A DNA stretch of 39,663 nucleotides from the NCBI GenBank assembly GCA_029881335.1, contig JAOUMU010000014.1, positions 1-39,663 of the forward strand. Direction: 5' to 3'. Position numbers and translations under genes: made by a program. The stretch comes from Nitrospinota bacterium (lineage in GTDB: Bacteria; Nitrospinota_A; UBA7883). The notes under the pieces were generated by a model that did no database searches, was not told the DNA's origin, and saw nothing but the letters and a program-made list of their open reading frames with translations. Of this stretch, positions 1-6,133 are shown in pieces; within the stretch, counting starts at the first letter, position 1, and the number at the start of each line of letters is the position of its first letter.

Positions 1-93
1 GCGCCTTTTTCCCTGCGGCCGGCTTTGCGGTAGTGGATTCAGATCTTGGCTAGGCATTCTTTTCGCGAGTTTTTCCCCATATTCCACGCTCCC

Positions 94-150
94 TTCGGTT
101 ACATGAAACATGAGGCGCCGAATCATTTTCGCCCCTTACTTCGGTTACAT
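94..150. repeat. Short direct repeats left of the tRNA gene
   Basis: The 11-mer TTCGGTTACAT occurs at 94-104 and again at 140-150, each followed about 7 bases later by GAGGC. No credible coding region is visible in the first 230 bases. The function is unknown. It may be the remains of an upstream gene end or a leftover from earlier insertions at this tRNA locus. Confidence 0.4.
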
Positions 151-207
151 TTAATTTGAGGCAATTCGGCATCGCGTGAGGCACTGGCGCGTGGAATGCG
201 GTTATGG

Positions 208-213
208 TATATT
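208..213 (+). promoter_or_regulatory. Possible -10 box of the tRNA-Gly promoter
   Basis: TATATT lies 20 bases before the tRNA 5' end, the right distance for a -10 element with a short leader. No good -35 box is seen at the expected spacing, so the call rests on position and the -10 match only. Confidence 0.35.
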
Positions 214-233
214 CACCGGTGCGACTTCGATGG

Positions 234-309
234 GCGGGTGTAGCTCAGTTGGTAGAGCATCAGCTTCCCAAGCTGAGGGTCGCGGGTTCGAATCCCGTCG
301 CCCGCTCCA
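234..309 (+). tRNA. tRNA-Gly (anticodon CCC), insertion target
   Basis: The full cloverleaf can be drawn. The 7-bp acceptor stem GCGGGTG pairs with CGCCCGC with one G-U pair. The D arm is GCTC/GAGC. The anticodon stem TCAGC/GCTGA encloses the loop TTCCCAA, so the anticodon is CCC. The T arm holds TTCGAAT, and CCA is encoded at 307-309. The 3' half from 255 is repeated at 12998, next to an integrase gene. This marks the tRNA as the attachment site of the element to its right. The current 3' end is probably element-derived (see findings), and the tRNA remains foldable. Confidence 0.97.
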
Positions 310-311
310 TT
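255..311 (+). other. attL attachment site (inside tRNA-Gly)
   Basis: Bases 255-282 are identical to 12998-13025, and the next 29 bases match with five differences. The identical part spans the anticodon stem-loop, a symmetrical sequence commonly used as the core site by tyrosine recombinases. Strand exchange presumably happens within it. Confidence 0.85.
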
Positions 312-350
312 TTATCAAATGGTTATCGGTTATCTGATGGCCTAAATTCC

Positions 351-368
351 TGTCGCAAGCTGTCGCAC
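351..368 (+). repeat. Possible integrase arm site, left
   Basis: TGTCGCAAGCTGTCGCAC holds two TGTCGCA units ten bases apart, 40 bases inside attL. Nearly the same double unit occurs at 12931-12950, 48 bases inside attR, in the same orientation. This is the expected placement of arm-type integrase or accessory-factor sites. No experimental support exists in the sequence itself. Confidence 0.45.
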
Positions 369-575
369 GATGGCACACGATGCCATCTTCATGATTTTGC
401 CAAGTCGAATTTATCATTCATTGAGTTTCCTGGTTTTCTCTGCGCAACATCATTCGGTTCATTAATTGTTGTGGCGTCTGGGGCAAGTTCATTGTGGACA
501 ACAGCCACATTTTTCCTCCCTTTTGCATTTGATTTATTTTTAATCAAGTGTTGCTCAGGCTGTTTCGCTTTTTGT

Positions 576-624
576 GCGCGGCTCGCGCTGGGTGAGGGTC
601 GGCCTTCACCCAGCGGAGCCGCGC
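576..624. repeat. Long GC-rich hairpin before the left-end operon
   Basis: The left arm 576-595 (GCGCGGCTCGCGCTGGGTGA) pairs with 606-624 (TCACCCAGCGGAGCCGCGC) with a single bulged base and a loop of about 10 bases. A short CTCTTTA follows on the plus strand, too weak for a classic terminator. It lies 48 bases before the first element gene. It could be a terminator or attenuator insulating that operon from tRNA transcription, a recombination site, or a structured leader. The rest of 310-672 has no convincing gene. Confidence 0.7.
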
Positions 625-672
625 TCTTTATGGCCCATCGCAACTTTGTAAAACAACATGGAGCTAACAAAA

Positions 673-918
673 ATGAGCGCGGAATTTGAGGCTAACGCTG
701 TTTTGTCTGATCTCCGCCGGGATGCCAAGATGCGCCACCGGCGGAGATATTGTCGGTCGCGGCTGGATCGCCATCGCGCTGAGGTCGTAAAGCTCCGCCT
801 TGCAGGGGCTTCGCTTTCCGAGTTACAGCGATGGCTACGCGCCTCCAGGCGCATAAAGGTTTCGCGAACCACCATCTTCAGGTACCTTCGCAAATTGCCG
901 GAGCTGATCAATGGCTAA
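673..918 (+). CDS. Small HTH-like protein, first gene of left-end operon
   Basis: An 81-residue, very basic protein. The C-terminal half (residues about 40-75) reads as a helix-turn-helix: a run LRLAGASLSELQRWL, then RIKVSRTTIFRYLRKL, the pattern of resolvase/transposase-type HTH domains. I chose ATG 673 rather than ATG 658 because GGAG at 660-663 sits 9 bases before it. The gene overlaps the next one by 8 bases, so the two are probably co-translated. A DNA-binding partner, directionality factor or regulator of the neighbouring recombinase is the natural inference; I cannot name a family. Confidence 0.7.
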   Translation: MSAEFEANAVLSDLRRDAKMRHRRRYCRSRLDRHRAEVVKLRLAGASLSELQRWLRASRRIKVSRTTIFRYLRKLPELING

Positions 919-1807
919 ATTTGCGAAGGCTAAAAATCAGGCGGCGAAGGCGGTTCGGGGAAGGCTTGCGCTGGGCCAACCGCGTCACGACAATAAACAA
1001 CATGGCCGCATTCACTCCATCCGCACAGCAGACCACTATGAGCGCCACCTCTCAAATGTCGCGCAGTGGTTGGAAAACACGCGGGCAGGCCATGGCCTTC
1101 CCAAGCTGACGGCGGAGGAGGCAATGCGGTATCTGAACGATAAAGCCGCCATAGCATCCCAATCCGAGGTGGACCAGTGCAGGCAGGCCATGGAATGCCA
1201 CCTTGGCCGGAAGCTTTCGAGAGTCAGGTCGGAGCAATCCCATGTGAGCTCTGGCCGATCCTATAGCTCTGATCAACTGAAGGCGATAAGATACTCGCAA
1301 AGCGAGCGAAACGCCTTTTCCACGCAGATCGCTGATGCGGCTGGACTACGGGCGCATGAGCTTCTGACTATCGCGCCCATTTCGGAAAGACCACCATCAG
1401 AACATAGGAATTGGGACAAAGCTATTTTCGCCGGGCGGGAGGATTGGAAACGGTACACCGTCATCGGGAAAGGCGGGCTCTGCCGCGAGGTGCGGCTACC
1501 TTCAAACGTCGCCTCCCGACTTGAAGAGCGGCGATTGGCCATGCCGGAGTCACGGCGCGATCGTGGCGTTAACTACCTTTCCCGTTACGATTTGCCAGGA
1601 GGAAACTCATGGAGTAAAAGCTTTGGCGAGGCGAGCCTGCGCGTACTGGGCTTTTCCAACGGCGCGCACGGTTGCCGTCATTCATTCGCGCAAAGAGCCA
1701 TGGAGACATATCAATCCCGGGGATATTCATATTGCGACTCGCTTGCGTCAGTCGCGCAGGAGTTGGGCCATTTCCATCCTAAAGTCACGGAGGTGTATTT
1801 GCGATGA
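911..1807 (+). CDS. Tyrosine recombinase (second integrase of the element)
   Basis: A 298-residue site-specific recombinase with a full set of catalytic residues. R147 lies in AGLRAHEL, the beta-hairpin lysine is near K187 (IGKGG), H253 and R256 lie in HGCRHSF, H287 in ELGHF, and nucleophile Y296 in EVYLR. The protein stops two residues after the tyrosine, so the usual C-terminal tail is missing. The N-terminal 130 residues would be the core-binding domain. It overlaps the upstream HTH gene by 8 bases and the downstream gene by ATGA, forming a tightly coupled unit. It lies near the left end, far from the integrase beside attR, so it may serve another reaction (resolution, inversion, or integration of a different module). 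Recombinase call is firm; role unknown. Confidence 0.88.
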   Translation: MAKFAKAKNQAAKAVRGRLALGQPRHDNKQHGRIHSIRTADHYERHLSNVAQWLENTRAGHGLPKLTAEEAMRYLNDKAAIASQSEVDQCRQAMECHLGRKLSRVRSEQSHVSSGRSYSSDQLKAIRYSQSERNAFSTQIADAAGLRAHELLTIAPISERPPSEHRNWDKAIFAGREDWKRYTVIGKGGLCREVRLPSNVASRLEERRLAMPESRRDRGVNYLSRYDLPGGNSWSKSFGEASLRVLGFSNGAHGCRHSFAQRAMETYQSRGYSYCDSLASVAQELGHFHPKVTEVYLR

Positions 1808-2037
1808 TTGCGCAGGATTTGTCGGGTTTTTCTAAAATGGAGTTGGAGCACATGGTTCTCTCTTGTCAGGCCATGCTGGAGGAGTATCGCCAGATTATCG
1901 AATATCGAACAGAGCGGCTGGGAGTTGCGTTAAAGGAGGCGGAAAGATATCGGCATGAGGCTAAGCGGGCTCGCGAACAGCTTGCCGGAGCCAGGGCCAG
2001 GTTCAAAAGAAAGCTACGCAGGTCAGGGACTGAATGA
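1804..2037 (+). CDS. Small coiled-coil protein coupled to the recombinase
   Basis: A 77-residue protein that starts in the ATGA overlap with the recombinase stop. From about residue 12 to the end it looks like one long charged helix with heptad-like spacing (for example LEEYRQIIEYRTERLGVALKEA), ending in a strongly basic segment rich in Lys and Arg. That suggests a coiled-coil dimer with a nucleic-acid-binding tail. No family is recognised. Overlap with the recombinase implies a joint function, such as an accessory or architectural factor. Confidence 0.7.
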   Translation: MIAQDLSGFSKMELEHMVLSCQAMLEEYRQIIEYRTERLGVALKEAERYRHEAKRAREQLAGARARFKRKLRRSGTE

Positions 2038-2041
2038 ATAT

Positions 2042-2149
2042 ATGAATATGAGGCGGCGCGACGTCCATAACGGCATAGGGCCGGAATCGCGATCAGGTGG
2101 GAATCACCGGTTCATTGAATTTCGTAAACGAAAGGAGACAAAATATTGA
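2042..2149 (+). CDS. Possible 35-residue micro-ORF
   Basis: Begins 4 bases after the coiled-coil gene and encodes a short, Arg-rich peptide (starts MNMRRRD). No clear ribosome site precedes it. Its stop overlaps the possible TTG start at 2146, continuing the pattern of overlapping frames in this operon. That pattern is the only support, and it may be chance. Confidence 0.25.
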   Translation: MNMRRRDVHNGIGPESRSGGNHRFIEFRKRKETKY

Positions 2150-2274
2150 GGCCAGTTGCGGCCGCGCTAGGTCATGCGAAAACGCAACACGGGGTCGTCC
2201 GTATAAACGACTGGCGAGAACAGTCCGAGCCATCCGCCGGCAATCGGCGGATAACAGGGGCGAACAGGCTATAG
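2146..2274 (+). CDS. Possible 42-residue micro-ORF (TTG start)
   Basis: A good Shine-Dalgarno, AAAGGAG at 2131-2137, lies 8 bases before TTG 2146. The TTG overlaps the stop of the preceding micro-ORF. The peptide starts MRPVAAALGHAKTQHG and has no recognisable domain. The ribosome site and overlap make it more plausible than a random frame, but nothing else supports it. Confidence 0.3.
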   Translation: MRPVAAALGHAKTQHGVVRINDWREQSEPSAGNRRITGANRL

Positions 2275-2757
2275 CCGCTCAGCTGGGCTTCCCGGCGAGT
2301 AACGATCTTACGATCATAATAGAGAGAGGTGCGCCCCCTTGCTGAATTCCATTGGATACATATTAGGTATGAGTGTCGCCTATTTGTCGGCGTGCATTAT
2401 AATATTCTTATGTGCGGAAGGTATGGCCAATACTGCGATTATGAAGAAATTCGGCTCCGGTTCGCCACATCAAAGTCAATTTAGCAAAAGGCAAGATACA
2501 ACATCTCGCCACTGACACCCAACCCTTGCTGTTTAAGGGGAAGAATTGCTCAGGACTCAACAAAAGCAGACTTTCGCCTTTCTTTCCGCTCGCCCTCGCT
2601 TAACGTGCTCTGTGGCTCTGAAAACCTGCCTGTAAAGCACGCTTCGCTCTGAAGGCCTTGCAGGCGGAACTTCTCCGCCATCTACGAACACTGCGAGGGA
2701 CGAGACGGAAGCAAGCTAAGAGGTCAGACCTTCTCACAATAAATAGAAAAGAATTTG
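2275..2757. other. Gene-poor stretch before the toxin-antitoxin pair
   Basis: No convincing gene over 60 codons. A 48-residue frame at 2369-2515 begins MSVAYLSACIIIFLCAEG, which is hydrophobic enough to be a short membrane or leader peptide, but has no good ribosome site. A small hairpin, GGCGGA/TCCGCC, is at 2663-2679. The stretch probably contains decayed sequence or the terminator of the left-end operon. Confidence 0.4.
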
Positions 2758-2786
2758 TTGACTGCTGCACCGATACACGGTACAGT
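2758..2786 (+). promoter_or_regulatory. Promoter of the higBA-vsr unit, probably leaderless
   Basis: TTGACT (2758-2763) and TACAGT (2781-2786) are separated by exactly 17 bases, close to the sigma-70 consensus. Transcription would start at about 2792-2794, at or next to the toxin ATG, so the mRNA would have little or no leader, and no Shine-Dalgarno precedes the ATG. ACCG-N5-CGGT (2770-2782) between the boxes is a small inverted repeat where an antitoxin could bind. Confidence 0.65.
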
Positions 2787-2791
2787 TAGCC

Positions 2792-3070
2792 ATGATACGA
2801 ACCTTTAAGCATCGCGGCCTCAAAAGGCTCTATGAGAGGGGCGATCAAGGTCAGGTGAGCAGCGAACACCTGAGCCGGATCGAAGATATCATCGCCCGGC
2901 TGGATATCGCCGTTGCTCCATCGGACCTGGACTTGCCAGGATATGGATTACATCCGCTTAAAGGAAAATTGAAAGGGTTCTGGGCCGTCAAGGTCTCCGG
3001 TAACTGGAGAATTATCTTCCGGTTCAAAGACGGTGACGCATTCGACGTGAACCTGATTGATTATCACTAG
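2792..3070 (+). CDS. higB: HigB-like toxin (RelE superfamily mRNA interferase)
   Basis: 92 residues, the usual length for the HigB plasmid-maintenance toxin family (RelE-like fold). Typical features are MIRTFKHRGLKRLYERGD at the start, LHPLKGKLKGFWAVKVSGNWRI in the middle and the C-terminal FRFKDGDAFDVNLIDYH. Family members cleave ribosome-bound mRNA and are neutralised by the partner encoded next door. The gene is followed 15 bases later by the antitoxin gene, in the toxin-first order typical of higBA. On an integrative island it probably stabilises the element or takes part in abortive infection. Confidence 0.93.
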   Translation: MIRTFKHRGLKRLYERGDQGQVSSEHLSRIEDIIARLDIAVAPSDLDLPGYGLHPLKGKLKGFWAVKVSGNWRIIFRFKDGDAFDVNLIDYH

Positions 3071-3085
3071 AAAGGAGTTTTAAAA

Positions 3086-3373
3086 GTGCCGATGAAAAAC
3101 CCGCCGCATCCGGGCCGCTCCATAAAGGACGCCTGTCTGGGACCGCTGAACATGACGGTCACGGAAGGGGCGAAAGCCCTTGGCGTGGCCCGCCACACTC
3201 TTTCCCGCGTCATTAATGGCAAAGCCGGGATTTCACCCGATATGGCTATCCGGCTGGAAAAGGCTTTCGGTGGCACAGCGGACAGCTGGATACGTATGCA
3301 AGCCGCCTACGACCTCGCCCAAGCCAGGCAACATGAAAACAGGATCAACGTAAAACGCTATGCAATGGTCTGA
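3086..3373 (+). CDS. higA: HigA-like antitoxin (XRE-type HTH)
   Basis: 95 residues with the HigA signature: [16 protein letters not shown], then an XRE helix-turn-helix ([26 protein letters not shown]) and [23 protein letters not shown]. HigA binds HigB and represses the shared promoter. I chose GTG 3086 because AGGAG at 3073-3077 is 8 bases upstream; ATG 3092 is the alternative. Its end meets the start of vsr (stop 3373, vsr ATG 3375, or an overlap if vsr starts at 3360). The toxin-antitoxin pair is therefore probably co-transcribed with vsr. Confidence 0.93.
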   Translation: MPMKNPPHPGRSIKDACLGPLNMTVTEGAKALGVARHTLSRVINGKAGISPDMAIRLEKAFGGTADSWIRMQAAYDLAQARQHENRINVKRYAMV

Positions 3374-3374
3374 T

Positions 3375-3776
3375 ATGGACCATATAAGCCAAAAAGAAAG
3401 AAGCGCCTTGATGTCAAAGATCAAGGGGAAAAACACAACTCCGGAAATAAAAATACGACTATATTTATGGGGCAAGGGTTTACGTTATAGGCTTCACAGA
3501 AAAAACCTACCAGGAACCCCTGATATTACTTTCCCTTCCCAAAATAAAGTTATCTTTGTTCATGGATGTTTTTGGCATGGCCATAAATGTAGAAAGAGTA
3601 AACTTCCTAAAACGAGAACCGATTTTTGGAAAGAGAAAATAATGAGAAACAAAAAGCGAGATACGGCGAACAGGAGGGCGTTAAAGAAGCTTGGTGTGGA
3701 AAGCTTCGTCATATGGGAATGCCAGGTAGAACACGAAAAGGCCTTGAAAAGGTTGATGAGTTTTTTGGCCGATTAG
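3375..3776 (+). CDS. vsr: Very short patch repair endonuclease (Vsr)
   Basis: 133 residues. Vsr nicks 5' of the T in T:G mismatches arising from deamination of 5-methylcytosine. Catalytic and zinc positions line up with E. coli Vsr with an offset of one: D50 in LPGTPDI, H63 and H68 in HGCFWHGHKC, and C72 and C116 as metal ligands. The N-terminal KIKGKNTTPE matches the family start. ATG 3375 gives the normal Vsr N-terminus; ATG 3360 would add five residues and overlap higA. It precedes a C5-methyltransferase gene by 69 bases, the classic dcm-vsr partnership, so it most likely repairs that enzyme's methylation sites. Confidence 0.95.
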   Translation: MDHISQKERSALMSKIKGKNTTPEIKIRLYLWGKGLRYRLHRKNLPGTPDITFPSQNKVIFVHGCFWHGHKCRKSKLPKTRTDFWKEKIMRNKKRDTANRRALKKLGVESFVIWECQVEHEKALKRLMSFLAD

Positions 3777-3786
3777 ACGAAAAAGA

Positions 3787-3804
3787 CTGTTTACATGTAA
3801 ACAG
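3787..3804. promoter_or_regulatory. 18-bp perfect palindrome, probable operator of the methyltransferase gene
   Basis: CTGTTTACATGTAAACAG is a perfect 9+9 dyad. It overlaps the -35 box of the predicted dcm promoter. The Dcm protein has an N-terminal ribbon-helix-helix-like segment, a fold that binds such dyads as a dimer, so autorepression is the simplest reading. Confidence 0.7.
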
Positions 3805-3818
3805 CCATGCCGTACAGT
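3790..3818 (+). promoter_or_regulatory. Promoter of the methyltransferase gene
   Basis: TTTACA (3790-3795) and TACAGT (3813-3818) are separated by 17 bases; the -10 hexamer is the same as in the higBA promoter. Transcription would start near 3825, downstream of ATG 3807. This supports ATG 3846 as the real start, with a G-rich ribosome site (GGGGGA, about 3832-3837) before it. Confidence 0.6.
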
Positions 3819-3845
3819 AAAGCAGAACATCGGGGGAACAACATT

Positions 3846-5246
3846 ATGCCGCAATCAGCGAATAAAACAATATCCAATAGGACCGTGGCGATTAGGCAAT
3901 GTCAGGCGGAGCGAAGAAAGCGCCTGCAAATTAAGACTTTAACCATAGAAGTAGATAAAGAAATCCATGGGAAGATCAAGAAACTCGCTAACCACAAACA
4001 AATTACCATACAAGGCTTGTTATCCAACGCTTTAAAATCGATGGTGGACCCGGACATGAATGGCCAGTTTTTACGTCCTTGGAGTATTTTCGAAAAATTT
4101 CTGGATGAAAAAGAATGCGATAGGACGCACGTCAGCTTGTTCTCTGGTTGCGGCGGAATCGATCTCGGTTTTAGGCAAGCTGGTTTTAAGACCGTTTTTG
4201 CGAACGATATAGACGAAGACGCCTGTATGACGTATCGCGCGAATCTTGGCGAGATCGTCGAGGGGGATGTGAGGAACGTCAGTCTTCCTAAAATTACAGA
4301 TAAGCTGGACGTCCTTTCAGCCGGATTCCCTTGTCAGCCCTTTTCGAACGCAGGCTCTAGGAAGGGATTGGAAGACGACCGAGGAACGCTGTATGAAGCG
4401 GCCTTGGACGCGGTCAATACGCTTAAGCCTAGAGCGGTCGTCTTCGAAAACGTAAGAGGTCTTTTGTCGTTCAAGAACGGCAAGAAACTTTTGGTGGAAG
4501 AAATTTGCTCGAATCTAGACGACCTCGGATATGACGTTATCTTCAGCTTGATCGATGCGTCCAAGCATAACGTACCTCAAAGACGTTTGAGAGTTCTCAT
4601 AGTCGGCATGGAAAGGACGAAGAAAACTGGCAACTTCTCTTTTCCGCATCCTATCGAAAGGGACGACCTTTCCCTAAGACACACGATTTTAGATATTCCC
4701 CCTGACTCCCTGAACCAAACAGAGCTTATGCAGCTTAATCCGCAAGCTCTTCATATCGGTTCCATGGTCCCGGAAGGTGGGTCGTGGAAGAACATTCCAT
4801 ACGACAAGTTGCCATCGAGACTGAAGAAAATAGCAGACAACATGGAAAAGTATAGGTGGCCGAACTTCTATCGCCGTTACCACCGCGATGAAGTGGCCGG
4901 AACGATAACGGCTGCATTCAAACCAGAGAACGCGGGGGTTTGGCACCCCACGGAGAAGCGCATCTTCTCGGTCAGAGAGATCGCCAGAATTCAAAGCTTC
5001 CCCGATTGGTTCAACTTCGATGGCAGAACCGTGAAGTCGAAGTATCAGCAAATCGGCAACGCTGTTCCGCCGCGTTTGGCATACGAAGTAGCGGTACAGG
5101 TCGGGAAGGCTCTCGATGGCGAGAATCTTCGAAGTGGAAGCGAATATCTGACGTTCGATCAATTCGTTGAGACTGGAAAGCCGCTCCGGGTGTGCGACCG
5201 AGACGTGGTTTACTCAAATGGCGGCGGGGCCGCCAAAAAGAGATAA
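3846..5246 (+). CDS. DNA (cytosine-5)-methyltransferase with N-terminal RHH-like domain
   Basis: 466 residues. All main C5-methyltransferase motifs are present: motif I VSLFSGCGGIDLGF (about 96-109), motif IV with catalytic C163 in FPCQPFSNAG, motif VI FENVRG (200-205), motif VIII QRRLRVL, and motif X QIGNAVPPRL (402-411). It methylates cytosine at an unknown target. Residues 29-67 (KTLTIEVDKEIHGKIKKL followed by ITIQGLLSNALKSMV) look like a ribbon-helix-helix: a strand and two helices. Some C5 enzymes such as M.EcoRII and M.SsoII carry DNA-binding N-terminal extensions that repress their own genes; an 18-bp palindrome in the promoter here fits that idea. ATG 3846 is preferred over 3807 on promoter and ribosome-site grounds. 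First enzyme of a run of five same-strand genes with short gaps. Confidence 0.95.
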   Translation: MPQSANKTISNRTVAIRQCQAERRKRLQIKTLTIEVDKEIHGKIKKLANHKQITIQGLLSNALKSMVDPDMNGQFLRPWSIFEKFLDEKECDRTHVSLFSGCGGIDLGFRQAGFKTVFANDIDEDACMTYRANLGEIVEGDVRNVSLPKITDKLDVLSAGFPCQPFSNAGSRKGLEDDRGTLYEAALDAVNTLKPRAVVFENVRGLLSFKNGKKLLVEEICSNLDDLGYDVIFSLIDASKHNVPQRRLRVLIVGMERTKKTGNFSFPHPIERDDLSLRHTILDIPPDSLNQTELMQLNPQALHIGSMVPEGGSWKNIPYDKLPSRLKKIADNMEKYRWPNFYRRYHRDEVAGTITAAFKPENAGVWHPTEKRIFSVREIARIQSFPDWFNFDGRTVKSKYQQIGNAVPPRLAYEVAVQVGKALDGENLRSGSEYLTFDQFVETGKPLRVCDRDVVYSNGGGAAKKR

Positions 5247-5251
5247 ACATA

Positions 5252-6106
5252 ATGGAAAGACATGACATGTATCTAAACCCCAAGCTCGTCGAATCATCCT
5301 TTAAGAGACTCGCTCCGGTTGCCAATACGGGTAAGAAGCCGCTGGAAAGAACCTCGGCTCTTATGTATTTCTTGGCATTTGATGCGGCTACTAAGAGGCT
5401 AGATTGCTGCCCTCTAGACCTGAATCCCAGAACATCGAATGGAAAGACCCACAGAGATGCGATGGCGTTGGAATTTGTAAAGCTCGTCCGGTTGAAGAAC
5501 GGGGCCGACCTTGGAATCCGTCAAGTTTCCGTTCTCGGTAAGATCGAGAGGGGCGGTAATTCGCCAGAGAAGCGAATATCGTCGAATTTTTTCACCGTGC
5601 CTGTAAAGAAAGCCTCGGAGTCCGCGAAGTCGTATAACTACCCGAACCGTCCATCGCCGCTGCTGAAGATGGGTCTTGCAGCTACTGGTCTAAAGTGGGG
5701 AGTGGACTATCACGACAGCTGGCGTAACAATTTGCCAAAGTTGCTCACTGAAATGAAGGGGAATACGCAATTCACCGATCTAGCTATATTCGCGTTCAGA
5801 AACGATTCCCTGCCTGAAGCGGAGAACGCCAGGGAAGCTTTGTCAGAAGCCTTGAAGAAAAGATATAGCGAAGACTTTGCGATGTTCTGGTCCGGTCGGA
5901 TGGAGGCCGAGAAGGTGTTCTTCAAGCATGGAGACGATCCATTCCGCTCCTCTTATCAAGATTCGCTAACCGAATCCATGTTTTCGGCCATCGTTGGCAC
6001 CAGCGATAGAGAGCCGTTGAAGTCGATGGACAAAGAGTCTTTAATCGACAGGATCGTCTATCTCGAGGGTTTGCTCGATGCCCACGACATAGAGTTCCAA
6101 CCGTAA
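5252..6106 (+). CDS. Unrecognised protein in the modification cassette
   Basis: 284 residues, soluble, no signal peptide or membrane segment. I recognise no family. The N-terminal third (LERTSALMYFLAFDAATKRL, then SNGKTHRDAMALEFVKLVRL) precedes a segment with several Lys/Arg-rich loops; the C-terminus ends with a short coiled-coil-like helix (LIDRIVYLEGLLDAHDIEF). It starts 5 bases after the methyltransferase gene and is followed 27 bases later by the ParB-like gene, so it is a core member of the cassette. ATG 5267 is an alternative start. A restriction endonuclease cognate to the methyltransferase, or a specificity/adaptor subunit, are both possible from position alone. Confidence 0.8.
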   Translation: MERHDMYLNPKLVESSFKRLAPVANTGKKPLERTSALMYFLAFDAATKRLDCCPLDLNPRTSNGKTHRDAMALEFVKLVRLKNGADLGIRQVSVLGKIERGGNSPEKRISSNFFTVPVKKASESAKSYNYPNRPSPLLKMGLAATGLKWGVDYHDSWRNNLPKLLTEMKGNTQFTDLAIFAFRNDSLPEAENAREALSEALKKRYSEDFAMFWSGRMEAEKVFFKHGDDPFRSSYQDSLTESMFSAIVGTSDREPLKSMDKESLIDRIVYLEGLLDAHDIEFQP

Positions 6107-6133
6107 CCAGCTAAACTATATCGGAGAGTCGAC

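Noticed and set aside
389-670. Minus-strand frame near the left end
   Set aside because: No ribosome site or recognisable domain, and it runs through the hairpin at 576-624.
2097-2345. 82-residue plus-strand frame
   Set aside because: No ribosome site; a better-supported coupled frame with a Shine-Dalgarno occupies part of the region.
3807-3845. ATG 3807 as the methyltransferase start
   Set aside because: It lies upstream of the predicted transcription start; ATG 3846 has a G-rich ribosome site.
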